A stretch of DNA of 5,124 nt, from NCBI GenBank assembly GCA_902826945.1, contig CADEGS010000285.1, forward strand, positions 1 to 5,124, read 5' to 3'. Origin of the DNA: an uncultured bacterium (GTDB lineage: Bacteria > Planctomycetota > UBA1135 > GCA-002686595). A model generated the notes under the pieces. That model searched no databases. It had not been told where the DNA came from and saw only the letters and a list, made by a program, of their open reading frames with translations. Numbering within the stretch: position 1 is the first letter of the stretch; each line of letters begins with the position of its first letter. Below, one piece after another: positions 1 through 5,124 of this stretch. The position numbers were made by a program, and so were the translations under genes.

Positions 1-1
1 G

Positions 2-79
2 CGCGAGCTAGCGCCCGAGCGCGTGGCGGCGGCGGCGCTGCGCGCGCTCGAGCGCCCGCGCGCGGACGCGCTCGGGTAG
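2..79 (+). CDS. C-terminal end of an upstream protein (partial; possibly short-chain dehydrogenase)
   Basis: The last 25 codons of a gene entering from the left, read in the only frame that looks protein-like, ending with TAG at 77-79. The tail reads like an amphipathic helix (LAPERVAAAALRALERPR) followed by a short end. Helices of the form PE-x-VA-x-A-(L/I)-x-x-ALE-x-PR are common near the C terminus of short-chain dehydrogenases/reductases, so that family is a guess. Of the other two plus frames, one has a stop at 9-11 and one gives only an Ala/Arg/Gly-rich string. Its stop is one base from the ATG of the hydratase gene, which suggests either co-transcription or that a promoter for the next gene overlaps its end. 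The identity is weakly supported. Confidence 0.4.
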   Translation, partial: RELAPERVAAAALRALERPRADALG

Positions 80-80
80 G

Positions 81-911
<831 letters not shown>

Positions 912-936
912 CCCGTCGCAGGAGCGCGAGCCGCTC

Positions 937-949
937 GTATCCTGCGCTC
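937..949 (+). promoter_or_regulatory. Candidate -10 element (GTATCCTGCGC) giving a leaderless start for the thioredoxin-like gene
   Basis: TATCCT at 938-943 is a TANNNT hexamer followed by only six bases (GCGCTC) before ATG 950. Transcription normally starts about seven bases after the -10, so the mRNA would begin at or next to the A of the ATG, a leaderless arrangement. A GTCGCA at 915-920, 17 bases upstream, matches three of six positions of a -35. There is no Shine-Dalgarno in this gap close to the ATG, which agrees with leaderless initiation. Confidence 0.5.
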
Positions 950-1993
950 ATGACGATCGCGACGTTGCTGCTGGCGGCGCTGGGCGGGACGGGGATCGAG
1001 GGCGCGGTCGAGCTCGGCCGCGTGCGCTGGGAGGAGGACCACGCGGCGGCCTGGGAGCGGGCGCGCGCGAGCGGGCGTCCGGTGCTGGTCCTCTTCCAGG
1101 AGATCCCGGGCTGCGCCACGTGCCAGGGCTTCGGGCGCGGGCCGCTCTCGCACCCGCTGGTCGTCGACGCGATCGAGAGCGAGTTCGTGCCGCTGGCGGT
1201 GAACAACCGCACCGGCCGCGACGGCGGGCTGCTCGCGCGCTACGGCGAGCCGGCGTTCAACAACCCGGTCGTGCGCTACTTCGCCGCCGGCGGAGAGGAG
1301 CTCCTGCCGCGCCGGGCGGGCGTGTGGGGCGCGGCCGAGACGGTCGAGCGCATGGTCGAGGCGCTGCGCGCGGCGCGGCGTCCGGTGCCGGCCTACCTCG
1401 AGCTCGCGCGCGCGGAGCTGGCCGACCCCGGCGCGGGCGGGAGCGAGCGCGCGGTCTTCGCCATGTCGTGCTTCTGGCAGGGGCAGGCGGCGCTCGGCGC
1501 GCTGCCGGGCGTGCTCGACGCGCGCCCCGGGTGGCTGGGCGGCGAGGTGGTGGAGGTGCGCTACGACCCGCGCGCGGCGGACCTCGCGGCGCTGCTCGGC
1601 GCGGCGCGCGCGAGCGGCTGCGCGCGCCGCGTGCTGGTCGAGCCGGAGCGGCTGCGCGCCGCGCGCGACGCGCTCGGCCAGGCGGCGGGCGCCCTGCACG
1701 AGATGCCGCGTCCGGCGCCGGACGCCGACGACCTGCACGCTCTGCGCGCCACGCCCTTGTGGCACGTGCCGCTGACCGACCTGCAGGCGCTGCGCGCGAA
1801 CGCCGCGCTCTTCGCCCGCGAGGACCCGCGGAGCCTGCTCGCGCCCTTCCAGCGCGCGCTGCTCGAGCGCGTCGAGGCCGCGCTGGCGCGCGACCCGCGC
1901 GCGCTCGCCGGGCTCGAGCGCCCGGCGCGCCTCGGCTCGGCCGACGCGCTCGACGCCTACCGGCGCGCGCTCGAGGCGCGGCTCGGCTCCTGA
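950..1993 (+). CDS. Thioredoxin-fold protein with CATC active site fused to a shortened MsrA-like domain
   Basis: A 347-residue protein. Residues 1-18 form a short hydrophobic stretch that could be a signal or anchor, though it lacks an N-terminal positive charge. Residues 25-145 look like a thioredoxin fold: a conserved lead-in (VRWEEDHAAAW), a beta strand RPVLVLFQ, then EIPGCATCQGFG with Cys55 and Cys58 as a CxxC redox pair. Related thioredoxin-like families are known in which the first cysteine is selenocysteine; here the codon is TGC. Residues 167-220 resemble the start of methionine sulfoxide reductase A: AVFAMSCFW (GCFW in MsrA, catalytic Cys174), then a GY-x-GG-like GWLGG and EVVEVRYDP. 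The roughly 17-residue loop before the last motif and the later substrate-binding part of MsrA are missing. Residues 260-310 form a further conserved-looking helical tail. A thiol or methionine-sulfoxide repair role is inferred. The start at 950 is set by the promoter-like hexamer and the domain boundary. Confidence 0.82.
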   Translation: MTIATLLLAALGGTGIEGAVELGRVRWEEDHAAAWERARASGRPVLVLFQEIPGCATCQGFGRGPLSHPLVVDAIESEFVPLAVNNRTGRDGGLLARYGEPAFNNPVVRYFAAGGEELLPRRAGVWGAAETVERMVEALRAARRPVPAYLELARAELADPGAGGSERAVFAMSCFWQGQAALGALPGVLDARPGWLGGEVVEVRYDPRAADLAALLGAARASGCARRVLVEPERLRAARDALGQAAGALHEMPRPAPDADDLHALRATPLWHVPLTDLQALRANAALFAREDPRSLLAPFQRALLERVEAALARDPRALAGLERPARLGSADALDAYRRALEARLGS

Positions 1994-2003
1994 CCCCGCG
2001 CGC

Positions 2004-2687
2004 CTACGGCTTGACGCGCACCAGGTGCACGTCGAAGAGCAGCGTGGCGTTCGGCGGGATCAGGCAGCTCTGGCCCGCCGCGCCGTAGGCGAGCTCGGGC
2101 GGCACGAGCAGCTTGCGCCGGCCGCCGACCTTCATCGAGAGGAGGCCCTCGCGCCAGCCGGGGATCCCGCCGCTCAGGGGGGCGGTGATCGGCTTGCCGC
2201 GCTCGGAGGTGGTCTGGAAGAGCGTGCCGTCCATCAGCCAGCCGTCGAACTCGGTCGTCGCCAGGCAGATCGCGTTGCGCGGCTCCTTGCCCTGGCCGAC
2301 CTCGACGTCGTAGTACTTGAGGCCCGAGGGCAGCTCGACCCAGTCGCCTTCCATCGGCCAGCCGGGGAAGCGCGCGATCGACTCCTGCTCGCGGACCTGC
2401 GTGCCCCTGGGGTCGGTGACGACCTTGACGCGCTCGCTCGCGGTGTAGAGCTCCACCTCGCAGCGCGGGTCGTCGCCCAGGACGACGTGCGCCTCCTGGA
2501 CGAGCCCGCCGGTCGCCCGCACGGCCAGCGCCTGGGCGGCCGGCAGGTCGAAGGCGGCCAACGCGGCGTGTCGCTCGGCGGGCAGCGGGGGCAGGGCCGC
2601 GTAGTCGCGCAGGGGGTCGTACCAGGGGTCCTGCGGGGCGGGCAGCGGGGCGAAGAGGAGCGTGCCGAGGGCGAGGAGCTTCTGCAT
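2004..2687 (-). CDS. Exported FKBP-type peptidyl-prolyl cis-trans isomerase
   Basis: A 227-residue protein that would speed proline isomerisation in secreted proteins. The ATG at 2687 is chosen because MQKLLALGTLLFAPLPAPQD is a compact signal peptide with probable cleavage near residue 18; the longer reading frame upstream adds only Arg/Ala-rich residues. Residues 20-115 match no domain I recognise. Residues 117-227 are a clear FKBP domain: ELPSGLKYYDVEVGQG, DGTLF, GWREGLLSMKVGGRRKLLVP, PELAYG and IPPNATLLFDVHLVRV. Counterparts of several active-site aromatics are present (Phe157, Trp178, Tyr201, Phe218). The Asp after the DGT-x-F motif, a ligand-contacting residue in FKBP12, is Gln158 here, and the usual Tyr of the V-x-V-x-Y strand appears to be Thr, so activity may be altered. 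It converges with the thioredoxin-like gene, with 10 bases between stop codons, and diverges from the GGDEF gene. Confidence 0.92.
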   Translation of the reverse strand: MQKLLALGTLLFAPLPAPQDPWYDPLRDYAALPPLPAERHAALAAFDLPAAQALAVRATGGLVQEAHVVLGDDPRCEVELYTASERVKVVTDPRGTQVREQESIARFPGWPMEGDWVELPSGLKYYDVEVGQGKEPRNAICLATTEFDGWLMDGTLFQTTSERGKPITAPLSGGIPGWREGLLSMKVGGRRKLLVPPELAYGAAGQSCLIPPNATLLFDVHLVRVKP

Positions 2688-2716
2688 GGGGAGACCGTCG
2701 GGGAGGAGCGAGAGCC

Positions 2717-2726
2717 GGCAGTGTAC
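2717..2726 (-). promoter_or_regulatory. Candidate -10 element (GTACACTGCC) for the FKBP gene
   Basis: On the minus strand TACACT (complement of 2720-2725) is a good TANNNT hexamer in the same GTANNNTGC context seen before other genes in this window. It would start transcription near 2713, leaving a leader of about 26 bases before ATG 2687. A convincing -35 is not visible at 17-18 bases spacing. Confidence 0.45.
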
Positions 2727-2773
2727 GGACCGGGGCGCCGCCGCGTGAGGCGCGCGGCCGACGAGGTGCCCGG

Positions 2774-2791
2774 CCGCCCGCACCCGGGCGG
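2774..2791. repeat. Perfect 7-bp inverted repeat abutting the GGDEF-gene -10 element
   Basis: CCGCCCG (2774-2780) and CGGGCGG (2785-2791) are perfect reverse complements around the four-base spacer CACC. The repeat ends one base before the TAGGAT hexamer at 2792, i.e. in the spacer between -35 and -10 positions. That is a usual place for a repressor or activator site. In DNA this GC-rich, 7-bp repeats arise by chance fairly often, so function is only a suggestion. Confidence 0.3.
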
Positions 2792-2802
2792 TAGGATGCG
2801 CC
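2790..2802 (+). promoter_or_regulatory. Candidate -10 promoter element (GGTAGGATGCGCC) for the GGDEF-mamK-like pair
   Basis: An exact 13-base copy of the sequence at 75-87, containing TAGGAT (2792-2797) plus a GC discriminator. Transcription would start near 2804, giving a 5' leader of about 120 bases before ATG 2927. That leader contains GC-rich stems (for example GCCCCGC 2817-2823 with GCGGGGC 2831-2837) and the candidate short ORF at 2883-2930. No recognisable -35 is present. Confidence 0.45.
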
Positions 2803-2871
2803 CCGGCGCGCCGCGCGCCCCGCGCCCGGGGCGGGGCGAGCCTCAAGTCGAACGGCCGGCCGGCCGACAGC

Positions 2872-2900
2872 GAGGAGGCGCCGTGCAGACGTCCTCCTCC
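2872..2900 (+). promoter_or_regulatory. Strong Shine-Dalgarno (GAGGAGG) with a matching anti-Shine-Dalgarno stretch
   Basis: GAGGAGG at 2872-2878 is the best ribosome-binding sequence in the leader and lies four bases before GTG 2883. It is too far (48 bases) from ATG 2927 to serve that start directly. CCTCCTC at 2893-2899 is its perfect complement, so the two can form a 7-bp stem with a 14-base loop that would hide both the ribosome-binding site and the GTG. Confidence 0.4.
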
Positions 2901-2930
2901 CGACCGGGACGGGTCCGCAGCCGACCATGA
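2883..2930 (+). CDS. Putative 15-codon leader peptide overlapping the GGDEF start (ATGA)
   Basis: A short ORF starts at GTG 2883, four bases after a strong GAGGAGG, and encodes VQTSSSRPGRVRSRP. It stops with TGA at 2928-2930, which overlaps ATG 2927 as ATGA, the classic layout for translational coupling. The GGDEF gene has no Shine-Dalgarno of its own close to ATG 2927 and no other in-frame start nearby upstream, so ribosomes finishing this ORF could re-initiate on it. The peptide is Arg/Ser/Pro-rich and resembles nothing I know. It could equally be a non-coding artefact of an otherwise strong purine-rich stretch. Confidence 0.35.
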   Translation: MQTSSSRPGRVRSRP

Positions 2931-4057
2931 GCGGTTTCCCCCTCGCCAGCTTCTCGGTCTCCGAGCGGAGCCTGTTCTCCCCGCAGGAGATCCGCGACCT
3001 GATGGCGATCGAGAGCGCCCGCGCCCGGCGCTACGGCTTCCCGGTCGCGCTGCTCCTGATCGAGGTCGACCGGCTCGAGACCCTGCACGACCTGTACGGC
3101 GTCGAGTCGAAGCGCGAGATCCTGAACGGCGTCGTCGGCATCCTGCGCGCGGAGACGCGCGCCAGCGACTTCATCGGCTGCCTCGACGACGACCGCGTCA
3201 TCGCGCTCTTCCCGCACACGGCGGCCGCCGGCGCGAGCGCGCTCGCCGGACGGCTGCTGCGCGCCTGCCGCAAGCTCGACTTCCAGAGCGACGGGCGCTC
3301 GCTGCGCGCGACGCTCTCGATCGGCGCGTCGGTCGCGGAGCCGCGCTCCGGCGTCCCCTTCGCCGACCTGGTCCAGGCCACCGAGGAGGCGCTGCGCTTC
3401 GCGATCGTCGAGGGCGGCGACCGCTTCGTGCTGCGCCAGCCGGCGAGCGAGTTCTTCGAGGAGCTGCGCGGCGAGCTCGAGGAGGAGGCGCGGCGGCTCG
3501 GCGAGGAGCACCGCCGCCTGCTGTTCGAGATGGCGCACGGCGAGGAGGGCGCGCCGCCGCGGCGCGCGCCGCTGCGCGCGCTCCCCCCGCCCGAGCCCGA
3601 GGCGCTCGAGGCGCCAGGGCAGCCGCCCGCGGCGCCCGCGCCCCACGAGCCGCTGCCGGGCGACGACGTCGCGCTGCGCCTGCACGAGCTGTTCCTCGCG
3701 GTGGACCGCCACGCGCCCGACTGGGAGACGCTCGAGCGCGACGTGTCCGTGCTGGCCGCCTCGGCCGTCGCGCGCGCGCGCGGCGAGGCAGAGGACGAGC
3801 TCTCGAACGATCATGCGCGCAAGGTGGACGTGCTCGAGCGGCGCGTCGCCAAGCTGAAGGAGCTGCTCGACTCGACCGAGGCGGAGCTCTTGCAAATCGC
3901 GCGCCTCAAGGGCGTCGAGACCGGCATCGCCTCGATCTACAAGACCGTGCAAGGGCTGAGCGACGAGGAGAGCGAGCGCGGTCGCAAGAAGGAGATGCTG
4001 TCCTTGCTCTTCGAGGCCAACGTCGAGCTGCGGCGCCAGATCAAGGAGAAGCCTTGA
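2927..4057 (+). CDS. Degenerate GGDEF-domain protein with C-terminal coiled coil
   Basis: A 376-residue protein without a signal peptide or membrane segment, so cytoplasmic. Residues 20-170 follow the GGDEF fold: ARRYGFPVALLLIEVDRL, the helix around 55-80, DFIGCLDDDRVIALFP and the later LSIGAS and FADLVQATEEAL segments. Aligning D81 to P96 with the family places the GG[D/E]EF signature at 87-91, which here reads DDDRV. The metal and GTP residues are largely lost, so diguanylate cyclase activity is unlikely. R78-A-S-D81 is an RxxD motif five residues ahead of the signature, where the c-di-GMP inhibitory site sits in active members. Residues 175-200 are Glu/Arg-rich helix and 208-245 a proline/alanine linker. 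Residues 296-325 form a heptad coiled coil (V300, L303, V307, L310, L314, L321), ending in a conserved-looking tail GIASIYKTVQGL. It lies 74 bases upstream of the MamK-like gene on the same strand, and a c-di-GMP-reading partner is inferred. Confidence 0.85.
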   Translation: MSGFPLASFSVSERSLFSPQEIRDLMAIESARARRYGFPVALLLIEVDRLETLHDLYGVESKREILNGVVGILRAETRASDFIGCLDDDRVIALFPHTAAAGASALAGRLLRACRKLDFQSDGRSLRATLSIGASVAEPRSGVPFADLVQATEEALRFAIVEGGDRFVLRQPASEFFEELRGELEEEARRLGEEHRRLLFEMAHGEEGAPPRRAPLRALPPPEPEALEAPGQPPAAPAPHEPLPGDDVALRLHELFLAVDRHAPDWETLERDVSVLAASAVARARGEAEDELSNDHARKVDVLERRVAKLKELLDSTEAELLQIARLKGVETGIASIYKTVQGLSDEESERGRKKEMLSLLFEANVELRRQIKEKP

Positions 4058-4082
4058 CACGGAGCGGGCGAGAGCGGAGTGT
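4054..4082 (+). promoter_or_regulatory. Possible internal promoter (perfect TTGACA -35) before the MamK-like gene
   Basis: TTGACA at 4054-4059 is a perfect sigma-70 -35 hexamer and overlaps the TGA stop of the GGDEF gene. At 17 bases spacing the -10 position reads GAGTGT (4077-4082), which matches only two or three consensus positions and overlaps a hairpin. It lacks the GTANNNTGC pattern of the other candidate promoters. A weak or activator-dependent promoter is possible; chance is also possible, since AAGCCTTGA is ordinary coding end. Confidence 0.25.
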
Positions 4083-4112
4083 TCTCCGCCCTTTGCCCGG
4101 CGGACGTCGGGC
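4074..4112 (+). promoter_or_regulatory. Two back-to-back RNA hairpins between the GGDEF and MamK-like genes
   Basis: Hairpin 1: GCGGAG (4074-4079), loop TGTT, CTCCGC (4084-4089), a perfect 6-bp stem followed by CCTTTG. The short T run makes it a poor but conceivable terminator or attenuator. Hairpin 2: GCCCGGC (4095-4101), loop GGAC, GTCGGGC (4106-4112), a 7-bp stem with one G-U pair. A third hairpin holding the ribosome-binding site follows immediately. Together the stems fill most of the 74-base gap, so the transcript here should be highly folded and may set the ratio between the two proteins. Confidence 0.4.
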
Positions 4113-4125
4113 CTCCTGACAGGAG
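4113..4125 (+). promoter_or_regulatory. Shine-Dalgarno of the MamK-like gene inside a hairpin
   Basis: AGGAG at 4121-4125 lies six bases before ATG 4132 and is a standard ribosome-binding site that fixes this start. It is preceded by CTCCT (4113-4117) with the three-base spacer GAC, so the whole site can pair in a 5-bp stem. This would lower translation unless a ribosome, protein or alternative pairing opens it. The tight loop limits stability; the pairing is exact. Confidence 0.5.
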
Positions 4126-4131
4126 CGAGCG

Positions 4132-5124
4132 ATGAGCGCGGAACAGCCCAAGGCGGAGCAGAAGAAGGCCGGCGAGGAGAAGGACCACGGCGTCCTGTAC
4201 CTGGGCATCGACCTGGGCACGTCGCGCACGTCCGTGTCGGCCTCGAACGGCGTGCGCGAGACCGTCGCCTCCTTCGTCGGCTACCCGAAGGACGTCGTCG
4301 CCAGGAAGCTCTTGAAGCGCGACGTCCTGTTCGGCGACGACGCGCTGCAGAACCGCCTGTCGCTCGAGTTCTACCGGCCGCTCGAGAAGGGCGTGCTGAA
4401 GTCCAGCGCGAAGGACCAGTCCTACTCCGGCAACCTGCGCGCGGCGAAGGACCTGATCGCCGAGATCATCCGGCGCGCCAAGCCGCGCAAGGACGAGCTG
4501 GTCTACGCCGTGATCGGTGCGCCGGCGCAGGCCTCGATCAACAACAAGGAGGCCATCCTCGACGCCGCGCGCGAGACGGTGGACTCGGTCATGCTGTGCT
4601 CCGAGCCCTTCGCCGTCGCCTACGGCCTCGACTGGCTCGACGACGTGCTCGTGATCGACATCGGCGCCGGCACGACCGACCTGTGCCGCATGCACGGCAC
4701 GATGCCCGAGGACACGGACCAGATCACGAACGAGTTCGCCGGCGACTTCATCGACAACGAGTTCGCCAAGCGGATCAAGAAGAGCCACCCGCAGGCGCAG
4801 TTCTCGATCCAGATGGTGAAGCAGATCAAGGAGCGCTTCGGCTCGGTGGCCGAGCAGATGGAGCGCGCCGTGACCAACCTGCCCGTGGGCGGCAAGCCGA
4901 CCGAGTTCGACCTCACGAACGAGCTGCGCGACGCCTGCCGCCAGATCGTGCCGCCCATCGTCGAGGGCCTGGGGCAGCTCGTCTCGACCTTCGACCCCGA
5001 GTTCCAGGGGCGGCTCAAGGACCGCGTGCTGCTCGCCGGCGGCGGCAGCATGATCAAGGGCCTCGACAGCGCCATCGAGCGCGAGATGCACGAGCGCCTC
5101 GGCAGCGGCAAGGTCGTGCGCATC
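4132..5124 (+). CDS. MamK-family actin-like ATPase (3' end beyond window)
   Basis: 331 codons are visible with no stop, so the gene continues past the right edge; known MamK proteins are about 350 residues, so only a short tail is missing. Actin/Hsp70 ATPase motifs occur in order: phosphate-1 LGIDLGTSRTSV (24-35), the connect-1 region VIGAPAQAS (127-135), SEPFAVAYG with Glu158 as the likely catalytic glutamate, phosphate-2 VIDIGAGTTDLC (174-185), and the adenosine motif LLAGGGSMIKGL (300-311). The stretches FVGYPKDVV (48-56) and GDDALQNR (68-75) and the phrase RPLEKGVL (82-89) closely follow MamK rather than MreB, ParM or DnaK. MamK forms cytoplasmic filaments that position magnetosomes; homologues exist in bacteria without magnetosomes. 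Residues 1-19 are a Lys/Glu-rich extension. The start is set by AGGAG six bases upstream. No magnetosome genes are visible nearby, so magnetotaxis is not implied; a filament that positions something else is inferred. Confidence 0.9.
   Translation, partial: MSAEQPKAEQKKAGEEKDHGVLYLGIDLGTSRTSVSASNGVRETVASFVGYPKDVVARKLLKRDVLFGDDALQNRLSLEFYRPLEKGVLKSSAKDQSYSGNLRAAKDLIAEIIRRAKPRKDELVYAVIGAPAQASINNKEAILDAARETVDSVMLCSEPFAVAYGLDWLDDVLVIDIGAGTTDLCRMHGTMPEDTDQITNEFAGDFIDNEFAKRIKKSHPQAQFSIQMVKQIKERFGSVAEQMERAVTNLPVGGKPTEFDLTNELRDACRQIVPPIVEGLGQLVSTFDPEFQGRLKDRVLLAGGGSMIKGLDSAIEREMHERLGSGKVVRI

Noticed and set aside
44..55. 12-base palindrome GCGCTCGAGCGC upstream of the hydratase
   Set aside because: CTCGAG arises throughout the window from the favoured Leu-Glu codon pair CTC GAG, and this copy lies in coding sequence.
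1112..1123. Selenocysteine codon in the CxxC motif of the thioredoxin-like protein
   Set aside because: Related families can carry selenocysteine, but both positions here are TGC cysteine codons, so no recoding is needed.
2688..2846. Extension of the FKBP gene to a start at 2846
   Set aside because: The added 53 residues are low-complexity Arg/Ala/His and would hide a good signal peptide that begins at ATG 2687. The candidate promoter at 2720-2725 also lies inside the extension.
2853..2866. 14-base palindrome CGGCCGGCCGGCCG in the GGDEF leader
   Set aside because: A short GGCC repeat that is self-complementary by composition. I see no reason beyond base content to call it an operator or origin.
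2843..4060. Long minus-strand open frame of about 405 codons across the GGDEF gene
   Set aside because: It is antisense to a gene with clear domain motifs, is rich in Arg/Ala/Leu/Gln/Val from reading GC-rich codons backwards, and has no recognisable motif. Long shadow frames are expected at this GC content.
4074..4094. Rho-independent terminator after the GGDEF gene
   Set aside because: The hairpin is real in sequence, but it is followed only by CCTTTG rather than a U tract, and the downstream gene seems to belong with the upstream one. Kept as a folded leader element instead.
3937..5091. Long minus-strand open frame of about 384 codons across the MamK-like gene
   Set aside because: The plus strand carries all actin-family ATPase motifs in order with a good ribosome-binding site. 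The minus frame gives a repetitive Leu/Val/His/Asp-rich string without domains.
4132..5124. Magnetosome island
   Set aside because: The actin is MamK-like, but no other mam-type gene is in the window, and MamK-like proteins occur in bacteria without magnetosomes.

Overview
This is a very GC-rich window (roughly 70% or more G+C) from a bacterial chromosome, densely coding, with third codon positions almost always G or C. Gene content points to a high-GC lineage such as Planctomycetota or possibly Myxococcota. The clues are a MamK-type actin outside a magnetosome cluster, a thioredoxin/MsrA-like fusion and an exported FKBP isomerase. This placement is an inference from gene style, not from a marker gene. 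I see no mobile elements, CRISPR arrays, tRNAs or rRNAs.

Layout, left to right. (1) Positions 2-79 hold the last 25 codons of an upstream gene, perhaps a short-chain dehydrogenase. (2) 81-911 (+) is an enoyl-CoA hydratase/isomerase-superfamily enzyme with both catalytic glutamates, closest in its motifs to methylglutaconyl-CoA hydratase (AUH type). (3) 950-1993 (+) is a thioredoxin-fold protein with a CATC active site, fused to a shortened MsrA-like segment. (4) 2004-2687 (-) is an exported FKBP-type peptidyl-prolyl isomerase, convergent with gene 3 and separated from it by 10 bases. (5) 2688-2926 is a divergent intergenic region carrying candidate promoters both ways, GC-rich inverted repeats and a possible 15-codon leader ORF. 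(6) 2927-4057 (+) is a degenerate GGDEF protein with a proline-rich linker and a C-terminal coiled coil. (7) 4132 to the window edge (+) is a MamK-family actin-like ATPase, cut off by the window end.

The most interesting part is the right half. The GGDEF domain has lost the cyclase signature but keeps an RxxD inhibitory-site motif at the standard spacing, so it may bind c-di-GMP rather than make it. It sits directly upstream of a filament-forming actin homologue and ends in a coiled coil. That suggests a signal-responsive cytoskeletal module. In front of both genes a Shine-Dalgarno sequence can pair with a nearby CCTCCT-type stretch, which hints at shared translational control.

A recurring GTANNNTG(C) hexamer-plus-discriminator sequence lies just upstream of four genes and probably represents the housekeeping -10 element of this organism. 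In two cases it sits so close to the start codon that nearly leaderless mRNAs are implied.
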